In this document: positions 28,080 to 36,910 of the stretch, piece after piece
Numbering within the stretch: the stretch's first letter is position 1
Layout of the letters: every line of letters begins with the position of its first letter
Source of the DNA: Defluviicoccus sp046348835
Lineage (GTDB): Bacteria; Pseudomonadota; Alphaproteobacteria; Rhodospirillales; Defluviicoccaceae
Length of the DNA: 64,000 nucleotides
Assembly: GCA_046348835.1 (NCBI GenBank)
Contig: JAXMDM010000003.1
Span: 1 to 64,000 of the forward strand
Reading direction: 5' to 3'
Program-made: the position numbers and the translations under genes
Notes under the pieces: model-generated
Databases searched by the model: none
What the model was told of the DNA's origin: nothing
Seen by the model: the letters and a program-made list of their open reading frames with translations, nothing else

Positions 28080-29603
28080 GTGTTTGGGCGATTGGGCGTT
28101 TTTTGGCAGCGGGCCGCGGGGGTGGTCGCGTGCGGTGCGCTCGGCCTGGGGCCGGCGGCGGCCGACGAGATCACCACTCGCGCGGGGGATCGACTGACCG
28201 GCCGAATCGTCGCCATCGGCTGCGACGGCCTCGATGTCGAATACCTGAGCGGACAGCGGCTGCGCATCCCCCTCGATGTGGTGGCGACGGCGACGACGGC
28301 GTCGGCGCTTACGGTATCCCTGCAGGGCGGCGATCGGGTGACCGGCCGCCTGGTGGTCGATCCCGCCGCGGTCCGCATCGACTCGCCCGTCCTCGGCATC
28401 GTCGCCGTGCCGGGCGAGGTGCTGGCACGGCTGCCCCGCGGCCACACCCCAAAGAGTTCATCGTGCCCATCGGCACGGCAGGGGCCGCCCCTGCCCGAGC
28501 CCGGCCCGGCAGCCCACCCTACGGCCGACCGGGCGGTGGCGAGCGACCGGACGCTGGCCACGGTGCGCGGTACCGGAACCGCCCCAACCGCGGCCTTCGC
28601 CATCGCCGCCGCCCCGGCCGAGCCGGAACCGGCCGCGAGCGCACCGGCCGCCGCTGTCACGGGATCGGCGGCGGAGGCGCCGGCCGTACCGGAGACGCTG
28701 CCGCCGGCAGAGAGTCCGGCCGCAGCGCAGACGGCGCCGGCGGCAGGGGCACCGGCCGAAGCGGAGACCGAAGCGGAGGGGGAGCCGCTGCAGTTTCTCC
28801 GCGCCGACGCCGTCCTGCTGCAGCCCTACAAGCTCGAAGCCGATCTGGCTCTCGCCTACCTGCACAACAACCAGACGATACAGAACGATAAGGTGGCGTC
28901 GGTGACGGCGGCGCTGCGCTTCGGCCTCATCCAGGGCATGGAGGGCTTCGCGCTGGTTCCCTATGCCTGGGGACGCCGCGAAATCAATACCTTCAACGGC
29001 GTCGACGAGAACAACGCCAACGGCATCGGCGATGTCCGTTTCGGTGTGAAGTACAGCCTGGTCCCCCAGTCCCTGGCGTTCCCCAACATCATCGCCAGCC
29101 TGTCGGCCTCGGCGCCGACCGGTGACCCGCCGTACCTCAAGCCGCCGCCCGGCGCCTCCGCCGACGCCTTGTCCCGGGACATCCGCGACCCGTTCGCCGT
29201 GCAGCTGGGGACCGGCCATTGGTCCATCAGCCCCGGCCTCACCGCGATCAAGTCTTTCGATCCGCTCATCCTGTTCGCCAGCGCCAACTACACCCACTAC
29301 TTCCCGGAGGAGTTCTACGGCGTCAACGTCGAGCCGGGAGACCTTTACGACGTCAACGCAGGGCTCGGCTTCGCCGTCAACGACAGCGGCACCATCAGCG
29401 GCCAGGTGTTCGCGGGCTATCAGGAGGAGTGGGTTTTCGACGGCACCCACGTGGCCGAGACGTCGTCGTCACCCATCAGCCTGCGCTTCGCCTATACCCA
29501 CATTCTCTCGGCGCGCAGCCTCATCGAGCCGTCGGTGCTCTTCGGGCTGACCGGGGATGCCAACGACGCCCTGCTGAGTCTCGCCTACAGCCACAACTTC
29601 TGA
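28080..29603 (+). CDS. outer-membrane channel-like protein with duplicated N-terminal domain
   Basis: A 507-residue exported protein. After a signal peptide (to about residue 28, GPAAAD) come two similar small beta domains: TTRAGDRLTGRIVAIGCDGL (from 32) and SLQGGDRVTGRLVVDPAAV (from 80), of the kind that precede some outer-membrane porins. Residues about 120-240 are a long Ala/Pro/Glu-rich linker. Residues about 245-507 are amphipathic strands resembling the PF13557-type outer-membrane transporters and end with the terminal Phe of a barrel (YSHNF). It starts with GTG at 28080 and follows the Tyr-rich protein gene on the same strand, so it may be its outer-membrane exporter. That role is inference. 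Confidence 0.72.
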   Translation: MFGRLGVFWQRAAGVVACGALGLGPAAADEITTRAGDRLTGRIVAIGCDGLDVEYLSGQRLRIPLDVVATATTASALTVSLQGGDRVTGRLVVDPAAVRIDSPVLGIVAVPGEVLARLPRGHTPKSSSCPSARQGPPLPEPGPAAHPTADRAVASDRTLATVRGTGTAPTAAFAIAAAPAEPEPAASAPAAAVTGSAAEAPAVPETLPPAESPAAAQTAPAAGAPAEAETEAEGEPLQFLRADAVLLQPYKLEADLALAYLHNNQTIQNDKVASVTAALRFGLIQGMEGFALVPYAWGRREINTFNGVDENNANGIGDVRFGVKYSLVPQSLAFPNIIASLSASAPTGDPPYLKPPPGASADALSRDIRDPFAVQLGTGHWSISPGLTAIKSFDPLILFASANYTHYFPEEFYGVNVEPGDLYDVNAGLGFAVNDSGTISGQVFAGYQEEWVFDGTHVAETSSSPISLRFAYTHILSARSLIEPSVLFGLTGDANDALLSLAYSHNF

Positions 29604-29611
29604 GCCTCACC

Positions 29612-30298
29612 TCAAATCCGGTTGGCGATCGGCGGCGGCTGCAGCGTGTAAAGGAAGCGACGTGCCGCCGCGTTCTCGTGGGTCAGGTCGGCGGCGTTGA
29701 TGAGCAGACGGTGATCGACCGGCAGCGCTTCCCCGTCGATCCAGACCGCCAGCGCATAGCCGGTCCACTGGTCGGCCAGCCGGAACAGCGGCATCCGAAC
29801 GTTGCCGAGGATCGGATCGGACAGGTAAGCCCGGTCGCCCCGGATGCCACGCAGGACGGTGAAATGCTGCACGTAGCCTTTGTCGAGGTGGAGGATGATC
29901 GGTCCCTGCAGGTCGCCGAGATCGTCCATCGTCATCTTCACCCCTTCGGCGGCAAAGCCGAGGTCCTCGGCGGCGAGTTTCATGTCGAGGAGCGAGAGAC
30001 CGTCCTTCTCCTTCTCCCGCCAGGCCTCCTTGCTGTAGCGCTGGCGCATGGTCTTGGTGAACTGTGCCTCGGCGACGGACCTGCCGAGGTAATACTCGCT
30101 GAGCGTGGACAACGAGGCGGCGCCGCAGGTGAAGTCCGTCTGCTGGCGGACGATGCCGGCGTAGTGCAGGTCCTGCCACGACCTGAACGGGGGCATCGCG
30201 CCCGCCCCGGGCGGGTAGAGGTCACCGGTGCAGCCGGAAAGCAGCCCCACCCCTGCCGCTAACGACAGCCAGCGCGCAATCTTCATGGAGCGCAGCAT
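29612..30298 (-). CDS. C39-family cysteine peptidase, predicted lipoprotein
   Basis: A 228-residue protein with lipobox LLSGC ending at Cys23, so it should be anchored in the envelope. The peptidase C39 fold is shown by QQTDFTCGAASLSTLSEYY with nucleophile Cys58 and oxyanion Gln, GYVQHFTVL with His145, and LSDPILG with Asp161: a complete triad. C39 peptidases cut leader peptides after Gly-Gly/Gly-Ser-like sites, and a stand-alone member (FapD) acts in Pseudomonas amyloid export. The gene converges on the outer-membrane protein gene, the stops being 8 bases apart. The Tyr-rich protein with its LSDxEL...GSG segment is an obvious candidate substrate. ATG at 30298 follows a GAGG. Confidence 0.88.
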   Translation of the reverse strand: MLRSMKIARWLSLAAGVGLLSGCTGDLYPPGAGAMPPFRSWQDLHYAGIVRQQTDFTCGAASLSTLSEYYLGRSVAEAQFTKTMRQRYSKEAWREKEKDGLSLLDMKLAAEDLGFAAEGVKMTMDDLGDLQGPIILHLDKGYVQHFTVLRGIRGDRAYLSDPILGNVRMPLFRLADQWTGYALAVWIDGEALPVDHRLLINAADLTHENAAARRFLYTLQPPPIANRI

Positions 30299-30370
30299 AG
30301 CACCTCGTCGCCGCGCCGCTAAGCCCGGCGATCGACGTTCCCGGCCCCGATCGGCCTCGGCCGGCCGGAC

Positions 30371-30790
30371 TCAGGCGGCTTGCGACCCTTCCAGCTTCTC
30401 GATCCAGGGCTTGAGCTTCATGTCCTCGCCGAGGATGTGCATGGTCAGCCAGTCGCCGAGGAAGCGATAGAACCGGCCGACGTCGAAAGCCTGGGGATCG
30501 CAGTGGAAGCGCGACTGCTGGCTGGCGACCTGAGCGGTCAGCACCTCGTGTAACCGGCAGTGGGCGGCATAGTCGGGGTAGCCGCTCCGCCGCATCAGCA
30601 TCTCCTCACGGCGGAAATGCGTGCGCGTGTAATCGACGAGTTCGTCGAGGACGCCGCCGATGGCGGTGCGGTCGTCGCCTCCCAGCATCGAATAGTGCAG
30701 CCGGTTCAGCAGCGCCATGAGATGCCGGTGATCCTTGTCGACGGCGGGCACGCCAAGGCTGAGGTTGTCGCGCCAGCGAAAGGGCATCAT
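30371..30790 (-). CDS. bacteriohemerythrin
   Basis: A 139-residue four-helix protein that binds oxygen at a di-iron site. The metal ligands are seen in VDKDHRHLM (His near residue 21), HFRREEML (His near 58 and Glu near 62), HCRLHEVL (two His, near 77-81) and a late HILGED (His and Asp near 117-122). It may store or sense oxygen. It stands on the same strand as the C39 gene, 72 bases downstream of it in transcription; no functional link is evident. Confidence 0.93.
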   Translation of the reverse strand: MMPFRWRDNLSLGVPAVDKDHRHLMALLNRLHYSMLGGDDRTAIGGVLDELVDYTRTHFRREEMLMRRSGYPDYAAHCRLHEVLTAQVASQQSRFHCDPQAFDVGRFYRFLGDWLTMHILGEDMKLKPWIEKLEGSQAA

Positions 30791-31041
30791 TGTCCCGGAC
30801 CCTCCTTCGGGCCGCAGTTAACCCAGGCGGCCCATGTTCCCACAATTATATTGCAGGATTGACGCACTGCAACACATTTCCGCTTGGTCCCCAAAGAACT
30901 CGCGCGGAGCAGGCCGACTAAATCCCGGTGCATAGGGCTGACAGGCATGTGTGGCATTTCCCGGGCGCTGTGGCTATGACTGGCGATCCTTTTCGATCGG
31001 CGGCGACGGGTGACGGGCATGGGGTCCACGAGGGGGCTGCG

Positions 31042-31887
31042 GTGAGCGAGTCCGACCCCTACCGGGTGTCGGTGGGCCCGATGGCGTCGGACGGACCCCA
31101 GGCGGGGCCCGAGATGGTCGTCGTCCCGGCGCTGGCCGGGTTCGGCATCCGCCACGGCTTCTTCGGCCGTCGGGGCGGGGTCAGCCGCGGCTGCTATCAG
31201 TCCCTCAACTGCGGCCTCGGCTCCGACGACAATCCGGCGGCGGTGGGTGTCAACCGGGCGCGGGCGATGACGGCGCTGGGGCTGCGGCCGGAGGCCCTGG
31301 CGACGGTGCGCCAGGTGCATTCGGCGCGCGCCCTGGTGGTGCAGCGGCCGTGGGCCGACGGCGCCCGGCCGGAGGCGGACGGCCTCGTCACCGACCGACC
31401 GGGGGTCGCCCTCGGCATCCTCAGCGCCGACTGTGCGCCGCTGTTGCTGGCCGATGCCGACGCCGGCGTCGTCGCCGCCGCCCACGCCGGCTGGCGCGGC
31501 GCCAAGGACGGAATCGCCGAGGCGACGGTCTCGGCCATGGTCACCCTCGGCGCCCGGCCCGGATCCATCGATGCCGCCGTCGGCCCCTGCATCCGCCAGC
31601 CGTCCTACGAGGTGGGCGCCGACTTCCGCGCCGCCTTCGTCGCCGACGACGGGGCGGCGGCGGAATTCTTCGCGCCCGCCGACCGGCCCGGCCATGCCCG
31701 CTTCGATCTGGCCGGATATGTCGGGCGCCGGCTTACCCGATTGGGGTTGCGCTCGGTAACGGTGACCCCCTTCGATACGTTCGCCGATCCGGACCGCTTC
31801 TTCAGCTACCGCCGGGTGACGCTGAACGGCGGCGGCGACTACGGCCGGCAGCTCTCGGTGATCGCCCTGTCGACGGCCTGGAAGTAG
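31042..31887 (+). CDS. pgeF: PgeF/YfiH-family polyphenol oxidase-like protein
   Basis: A 281-residue protein of the multi-copper-oxidase-like YfiH (laccase domain) family, now known as purine nucleoside phosphorylase/adenosine deaminase or peptidoglycan editing factor. Seen: GIRHGFFGRRGGVS, VRQVHSAR (metal His), SADCAPLLLAD and AAHAGWRGAKDG (metal His and Cys), all in order. The N-terminus is uncertain: GTG at 31042 has GAGGGGG upstream and gives a near-usual length; ATG at 30976 and others are possible. Confidence 0.9.
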   Translation: MSESDPYRVSVGPMASDGPQAGPEMVVVPALAGFGIRHGFFGRRGGVSRGCYQSLNCGLGSDDNPAAVGVNRARAMTALGLRPEALATVRQVHSARALVVQRPWADGARPEADGLVTDRPGVALGILSADCAPLLLADADAGVVAAAHAGWRGAKDGIAEATVSAMVTLGARPGSIDAAVGPCIRQPSYEVGADFRAAFVADDGAAAEFFAPADRPGHARFDLAGYVGRRLTRLGLRSVTVTPFDTFADPDRFFSYRRVTLNGGGDYGRQLSVIALSTAWK

Positions 31888-32158
31888 CCGCGGGGAGCGG
31901 CCCCGGGGCCGGCCAACGAGGCAGCCAAGGCGCGGCCATGGGGGGCGGCCCCGGGGGGCGGCCAAGCGGGCGAGCGGCACCCGGGGCCGGGCCGGGCGCG
32001 GTTTGCCGACGTGCAAGACCGTTTACAGTGGCGCCGCGACGCTGCTAGATTGCCGCCGCCCGCGCTGTCGGCGAGGGGCGTGGGCCGTGGGTCGTGGTTG
32101 TGGGCGACGTTCGGACACCCCAGGTGCGGTCGTCGTCGGTCGAGGAAGCTTCCGGTCC

Positions 32159-33091
32159 ATGAAAGTCGTCGCCTGCAACAGCAATCGGCCGTTGGCCGAA
32201 GCCATCTCGGCGTGCTTGAACCTGCCGCTGACCGGCGCCAGCATCCGGCGCTTCCAGGATATGGAGGTGTTCGTCGAGATCCACGAGAACGTCCGCGGCG
32301 AGGACGTTTTCGTCATCCAGTCCACCTGCTTTCCCGCCAACGACAATGTCATGGAGCTGCTGGTGACCCTGGACGCGCTCCGGCGCGGCTCGGCGCAGCG
32401 GATCACCGCCGTCATCCCCTATTACGGTTACGGCCGTCAGGATCGCAAGTCCGGTCCCCGTACCCCCATCTCGGCCAAGCTGGTGGCCAACCTGATCACC
32501 GTCGCCGGCGCCGACCGGGTGCTCACCGTCGACCTGCATGCGGGGCAGATCCAGGGCTTCTTCGATATCCCGCTGGATAACCTCTATGCGGCGCCGGTGT
32601 TCTTGAAGGACATGGAGGAGCGCTTCAACTCGGAGGAAATGATGGTGGTGTCGCCGGACATCGGCGGCGTCTTCCGCGCCCGGCTCATCGCCAAGCGGTT
32701 CGGCAGCGACCTCGCCATCGTCGACAAGCGGCGCGAGCGGGCCGGTGTCTCCGAGGTGATGCACGTCATCGGCGACGTGGAAGGTCGCCACTGCATCCTC
32801 ATCGACGATATCGTCGATTCCGCCGGGACCCTGTGCAACGCGTCGGAAGCGCTGATGGAGGCGGGCGCCGCCTCGGTGTTCGCCTATTGCACCCACGGGG
32901 TGCTGTCGGGCGGCGCCGTCGCCCGTATCGCCGCCTCGCCGATGAAGAAGCTGATCATCACCGACTCCATTCCGGCGACGGAGGCGGTGCGGGTTACCCG
33001 AAATATCGAACAGGTCTCCATCGCGCCGCTGATGGCCGACGCCATGCTCAGGATCAGCGAGGAAGCGTCCGTATCGAGCCTGTTCGACTAG
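32159..33091 (+). CDS. prs: ribose-phosphate pyrophosphokinase
   Basis: A 310-residue PRPP synthase, making phosphoribosyl pyrophosphate for nucleotide, histidine and tryptophan synthesis. Seen: RFQDMEVFVEIHENVRGEDV near residue 32, the ATP-site block YYGYGRQDRKS near 96, DLHAGQIQGFF near 129, and the PRPP loop CILIDDIVDSAGT near 212-224. ATG at 32159, GAGGAAGC upstream. It heads a housekeeping run with rplY, pth and ychF. Confidence 0.97.
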   Translation: MKVVACNSNRPLAEAISACLNLPLTGASIRRFQDMEVFVEIHENVRGEDVFVIQSTCFPANDNVMELLVTLDALRRGSAQRITAVIPYYGYGRQDRKSGPRTPISAKLVANLITVAGADRVLTVDLHAGQIQGFFDIPLDNLYAAPVFLKDMEERFNSEEMMVVSPDIGGVFRARLIAKRFGSDLAIVDKRRERAGVSEVMHVIGDVEGRHCILIDDIVDSAGTLCNASEALMEAGAASVFAYCTHGVLSGGAVARIAASPMKKLIITDSIPATEAVRVTRNIEQVSIAPLMADAMLRISEEASVSSLFD

Positions 33092-33173
33092 GCTGCATGC
33101 ACACGTTTTCGACCGGGCGTGGCGGCCGCCGATGGCGGTCGGCGCCGGCCCGGCAGGATGAGGAGCTTCGACG

Positions 33174-33803
33174 ATGACCGAGACGCAAGTATTGGGCGCC
33201 GCCGCGCGGGACCGCGTCGGCAAGGGAGGCGCCCGCGCCGTCCGCCGCGATGGCCGGATTCCGGCAGTGATCTACGGCAACCGGGAGGAGTCGCGGTTGA
33301 TCAGCCTCGACGGCGCCCAGCTGGCGCAGCAGCTGCGCCGCCCGGGCTTCCTCACCCACGTCTACGAGATCGACGTCGACGGCAGCCGCGAGCGGGTGCT
33401 GGCGCGCGAGGTGCAGACCGACCCGGTGAGCGGCCGGCCGCTGCACGTGGATTTCATGCGCTTCACCGCGGCGACCAAGATCACCGTCGCCGTCGAGGTC
33501 CACTTCGAGAACGAAGCGAAGGCGCCGGGGGTGAAGAAGGGCGGCGTCCTCAACGTCGTCATGCGCGAGGTGGAGGTGGTGTGCAGCCCCGACGCCATCC
33601 CGCAGGTGCTGAGCGTGGATGTGGGCGGTCTCGACATCGGCGATGTGGTCCACATCGGCGCCTTGGTTCTGCCGGCCGGGGTGGAACTGGCGATCACCGA
33701 CGAGGACGCCACCGTCGCCTCCATCGCCGCGCCGACGACGGAAGAAGTGGCGGCCGAGCCGACGGAGGAAGAAGAGGAGGCGGGAGCGGGTGGCGCCGGC
33801 TGA
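33174..33803 (+). CDS. rplY: 50S ribosomal protein L25 (CTC-type)
   Basis: A 209-residue L25 protein of the long general-stress CTC type. The N-terminal 5S rRNA-binding domain (RVGKGGARAVRRDGRIPAVI, RVLAREVQTDPVSG) is followed by the TL5-type C-terminal domain, ending in an acidic tail (AAEPTEEEEEAGAG). It binds 5S rRNA in the central protuberance. The order prs-rplY-pth-ychF is widely conserved, which supports the call. Confidence 0.96.
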   Translation: MTETQVLGAAARDRVGKGGARAVRRDGRIPAVIYGNREESRLISLDGAQLAQQLRRPGFLTHVYEIDVDGSRERVLAREVQTDPVSGRPLHVDFMRFTAATKITVAVEVHFENEAKAPGVKKGGVLNVVMREVEVVCSPDAIPQVLSVDVGGLDIGDVVHIGALVLPAGVELAITDEDATVASIAAPTTEEVAAEPTEEEEEAGAGGAG

Positions 33804-33844
33804 GACGTTTCCCGTTCCGGCGGGGTCGCCGCGCAAATTCCGGG

Positions 33845-33905
33845 ATCCCTCACCCCGGCCCTCTCCCTCAGGGAGAGGGAGGCGCGCGCAGCGCGCGGGT
33901 GAGGG
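33845..33905. repeat. dispersed intergenic repeat, copy 2
   Basis: CCCTCACCCCGGCCCTCTCCC, TCAGGGAGAGGGA and the flanking GCGCGCGCAGCGCGCGGGTGAG fill the gap between rplY and pth. It matches, inverted, the copy near 6176-6212. The TCTCCCTC/GAGGGAGA part forms a hairpin and may stabilise or attenuate the rplY-pth transcript. Confidence 0.6.
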
Positions 33906-33918
33906 CGGCGGCCGCTGA

Positions 33919-34590
33919 ATGGCGGCCCCGGTCTGGCTCCTGGCCGGGCTCGGCAATCCCGGGCCCGAGTATGCCGGCAATCGTCACAACATCGGCTTCA
34001 TGGCGGCGGATGCCATTTCGGCACGCCATAACCTCGCCGCCCCCCGCAGCCGGTTCTCCGGCGCGGTGCGGGAAGGGCGGATCGGCGGCACCGATGTCCT
34101 GGTCCTCAAGCCGATGACGTTCATGAACGAGTCGGGACGGGCGGTGGCGGCGGCGGTCCGCTTTTACAAGCTCCCCCTCGACCGGCTGATCGTCTTCCAC
34201 GACGAACTCGACCTCGCCGCCGGCAAGGTGCGGGTGAAACGGGGCGGCGGCGCCGCCGGCCATAACGGCATCCGCTCCGTCGATGCCCACCTTGGCCCCG
34301 ACTTCTGGCGGGTGCGCCTCGGCATCGGCCATCCCGGGATCAAGAGCAAGGTGCTGGGCCATGTGCTGAAGGATTTCGCCGCCGCCGATGCGGAGTGGTT
34401 GCAGCCGCTACTGGATCGGCTCGGCGAGTATGTGCCGCTGCTCCTGGCCGGCGATGCGGCGGCGTTCATGAGCAAGGTGGCGCCGCCGCCGCCACGGCCA
34501 AAACCGCCCCGCAACCCGGGGGTCGAAGCGGACGGTCCGACCACCGGCGACATCGGCGACATCGGCAAGGAACCGGGCGATGGGATTTAA
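33919..34590 (+). CDS. pth: peptidyl-tRNA hydrolase
   Basis: A 223-residue Pth, which releases peptides from prematurely dissociated peptidyl-tRNAs. The active-site block GNPGPEYAGNRHNIGFM (catalytic His near residue 25), KPMTFMNESG, FHDELDLAAGKVRVKRGGG and GHNGIRS are all present. The C-terminus carries a Pro-rich tail longer than usual. The end overlaps ychF by 11 bases, a conserved arrangement. Confidence 0.97.
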   Translation: MAAPVWLLAGLGNPGPEYAGNRHNIGFMAADAISARHNLAAPRSRFSGAVREGRIGGTDVLVLKPMTFMNESGRAVAAAVRFYKLPLDRLIVFHDELDLAAGKVRVKRGGGAAGHNGIRSVDAHLGPDFWRVRLGIGHPGIKSKVLGHVLKDFAAADAEWLQPLLDRLGEYVPLLLAGDAAAFMSKVAPPPPRPKPPRNPGVEADGPTTGDIGDIGKEPGDGI

Positions 34591-35677
34591 CTGCGGCATC
34601 GTCGGCTTGCCCAATGTCGGCAAGTCCACCCTGTTCAATGCCCTGACCGCGAGCGCCGCCGCCGCCGCGGCCAACTTCCCGTTCTGCACCATCGAGCCGA
34701 ACGTCGGCCGGGTGCCGGTCCCGGACCCGCGCCTGGAGGTGATCGCCGGCCTCGCCACCTCGGCGAAGATCGTTCCGACCCAGCTGGAATTCGTCGACAT
34801 CGCCGGCCTCGTCGCCGGCGCCAGTCGCGGCGAGGGATTGGGCAACCGCTTCCTCGGCCGCATCCGCGAGGTGGATGCCATCGTTCAGGTGCTGCGCTGC
34901 TTCGCCGATCCGGACGTGGTCCACGTCGCCGGCGGCGTCGATCCGCTCCGTGACGCCGAGGTGGTGGAGACCGAGCTGATGCTGGCCGATCTCGACAGCC
35001 TCGATCGCCGCATCCAGGCCCTGGCGAAGCGGGCCAAGGGCGGCGACAAGGAGGCGAAGGCGACCCTGGCGCTGGCCGAGCGGCTGGCCGCCGGTCTCGC
35101 CGACGGCAAGCCGGCGGGTGGCCTCGACGTGGCGGCGGAGGAAAGGGGATTACTGCGATCGCTGCAGCTCCTGACCGCCAAGCCGCTCCTTTACGTGTGC
35201 AACGTCGAGGAGGACGCCGCGGCGACGGGCAACGCCCTGTCGGCCGAGGTGGAGCGCTGGGCGGCGGCGAGCGGGCGGTCGGCGGTGGTGATCTCGGCCC
35301 AGATCGAGGCCGAGGCGGCGGCGCTGGCCGAGGCGGACCGGCTCGATTACCTGCGCGCCCTGGGGCTGGCCGAGACCGGTCTCGCCCGCATCATCCGTGC
35401 CGGCTACGGGCTCCTCGATCTGCTCACCTTCTTCACCGCCGGCCCCAAGGAAACCCGCGCCTGGACCGTGGTCAGGGGGGCGAAGGCGCCGGAGGCGGCG
35501 GGTGTCATCCACTCGGATTTCGAGCGCGGTTTCATCCGTGCCGAAACCATCGCCTATGAGGACTACGTGCGCCTGGGCGGCGAGCAGGCGGCGCGGGAGG
35601 CGGGGCGGATGCGCTCCGAGGGCCGCGACTATGTGGTCGCCGACGGCGACATCCTCTTGTTCAAGTTCAACGTCTGA
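34580..35677 (+). CDS. ychF: YchF/OLA1-family ATPase
   Basis: A 365-residue ribosome-associated P-loop ATPase. Seen: GLPNVGKSTLFNALT near the start (G1), DIAGLVAGASRGEGLGNRFL near residue 73 (G3), a coiled-coil insertion near 130-170, and the C-terminal TGS-like domain with LLTFFTAGPKETRAW and HSDFERGFIRAE. It overlaps pth and ends the conserved prs-rplY-pth-ychF run. Confidence 0.97.
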   Translation: MGFNCGIVGLPNVGKSTLFNALTASAAAAAANFPFCTIEPNVGRVPVPDPRLEVIAGLATSAKIVPTQLEFVDIAGLVAGASRGEGLGNRFLGRIREVDAIVQVLRCFADPDVVHVAGGVDPLRDAEVVETELMLADLDSLDRRIQALAKRAKGGDKEAKATLALAERLAAGLADGKPAGGLDVAAEERGLLRSLQLLTAKPLLYVCNVEEDAAATGNALSAEVERWAAASGRSAVVISAQIEAEAAALAEADRLDYLRALGLAETGLARIIRAGYGLLDLLTFFTAGPKETRAWTVVRGAKAPEAAGVIHSDFERGFIRAETIAYEDYVRLGGEQAAREAGRMRSEGRDYVVADGDILLFKFNV

Positions 35678-35693
35678 CATTCGCCGGGCGAGA

Positions 35694-36884
35694 ATGAGAG
35701 CTCAAAAGATAGAGCAGCTGGAGAGCCTGAGGGGGCTGGCGGCGCTCATCGTATTCTTTCACCACTTTATGCTGGGATTTGCGCCGCAGCGGCACGGCTA
35801 CATTCCGGGTGCCATCGAAGGCGGCAATTTAATGGAGACGCCGTTTTTCTTCCTCATCAATGGCACCGCATCGGTCTCGCTTTTTTTCGTTCTTTCCGGA
35901 TTTGTTCTCTCGCTGGTTTTTTTCCAGAAGCCGGACAGACCCATCGTTTCCGCCGTGCTCAGGCGCTGGCCCCGTCTGTTGCCGATCGCTCTGGCGTCGA
36001 CCGTTCTTTCCTTTTCGTTCTATAAGCTTGGACTCTATCACTATAAAGAGGCGGCAGAGATAACTCATTCCGATTGGATGAGTAAGTTCGCCTACTCCCC
36101 ACAACAACTTTCCGAGCAGCTCACGTTCATCGAGGCGGTGAGTCAGGGCGCTTTTCTTACTTTTTTCCGCAGCAGCGCCGATTCCTGGCTCAATACGAGC
36201 CTATGGACCATGCACCTGGAGCTCGTTGGCAGCTTTATCGTCTTCGGTGCGACCGCTGTCGTCCGCAACGCCAGGCCTCTGGAGGCAATGGTTGTTTTCG
36301 CTCTGGCCGGGGTGGCGGCTTTCTTTGCCAACGTTTATCTTCCGCTGTTTATCGCCGGCAATTGCCTTGCCTACTTACATTCCAGGTATGCTTTTCATCG
36401 GACCAACATCCCCAAAGCGGCGAGCTTTTCCTGTATCCTCGTTGCGTTGTTGATCTTCGGTTACATGGATCCGGGAAAAGGCATATATGCATTCACCTCA
36501 AAACTGGGCCCATACGAGATCTACCTGAGGGTATTCGCCCATGGCGTGGCGGCGCTCATCCTGATATACGTAGCGCTGGTAGACGATAATGTGCGCAATA
36601 TCCTCTCGATGCGCCCGCTTTATTTCCTCGGGCGAGTCTCATTTCCCCTCTATGCCTTGCATGTGCCGATACTTTTTTCGTTTTCCGCCGGACTATTTTT
36701 ATATCTGGGGCGACGGTATGCTTATGAACCGACGGTGATGGCCACCCTCGGAGCAACGTTGCTGATCCTATTGCCGTTGAGCTTTGTGTTCGCCGTCCTG
36801 GATCAGCGCTGGTGCGCTTTCCTCAAGCGCAAGGCGACCGCCGCATCCGCCGGTGCCGCCGTCCTCGATATGCCGAAGTCGTAG
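35694..36884 (+). CDS. acyltransferase family 3 (OafA/YrhL-like) membrane protein
   Basis: A 396-residue integral membrane protein with about ten membrane segments. LESLRGLAALIVFFHHF at about residues 8-24 contains the essential catalytic His of acyltransferase-3, and a Gly/Arg-rich block (LVFFQKPDRPIVSAVLRRWP) fits the family. It would acylate a surface sugar or polymer. Its GC is clearly lower than the flanking genes and it sits between ychF and a sulfotransferase, so it may be a transferred surface-modification gene. ATG at 35694. Confidence 0.88.
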   Translation: MRAQKIEQLESLRGLAALIVFFHHFMLGFAPQRHGYIPGAIEGGNLMETPFFFLINGTASVSLFFVLSGFVLSLVFFQKPDRPIVSAVLRRWPRLLPIALASTVLSFSFYKLGLYHYKEAAEITHSDWMSKFAYSPQQLSEQLTFIEAVSQGAFLTFFRSSADSWLNTSLWTMHLELVGSFIVFGATAVVRNARPLEAMVVFALAGVAAFFANVYLPLFIAGNCLAYLHSRYAFHRTNIPKAASFSCILVALLIFGYMDPGKGIYAFTSKLGPYEIYLRVFAHGVAALILIYVALVDDNVRNILSMRPLYFLGRVSFPLYALHVPILFSFSAGLFLYLGRRYAYEPTVMATLGATLLILLPLSFVFAVLDQRWCAFLKRKATAASAGAAVLDMPKS

Positions 36885-36910
36885 GACGTTCCCGCCGCGT
36901 CAGTGCCGCA

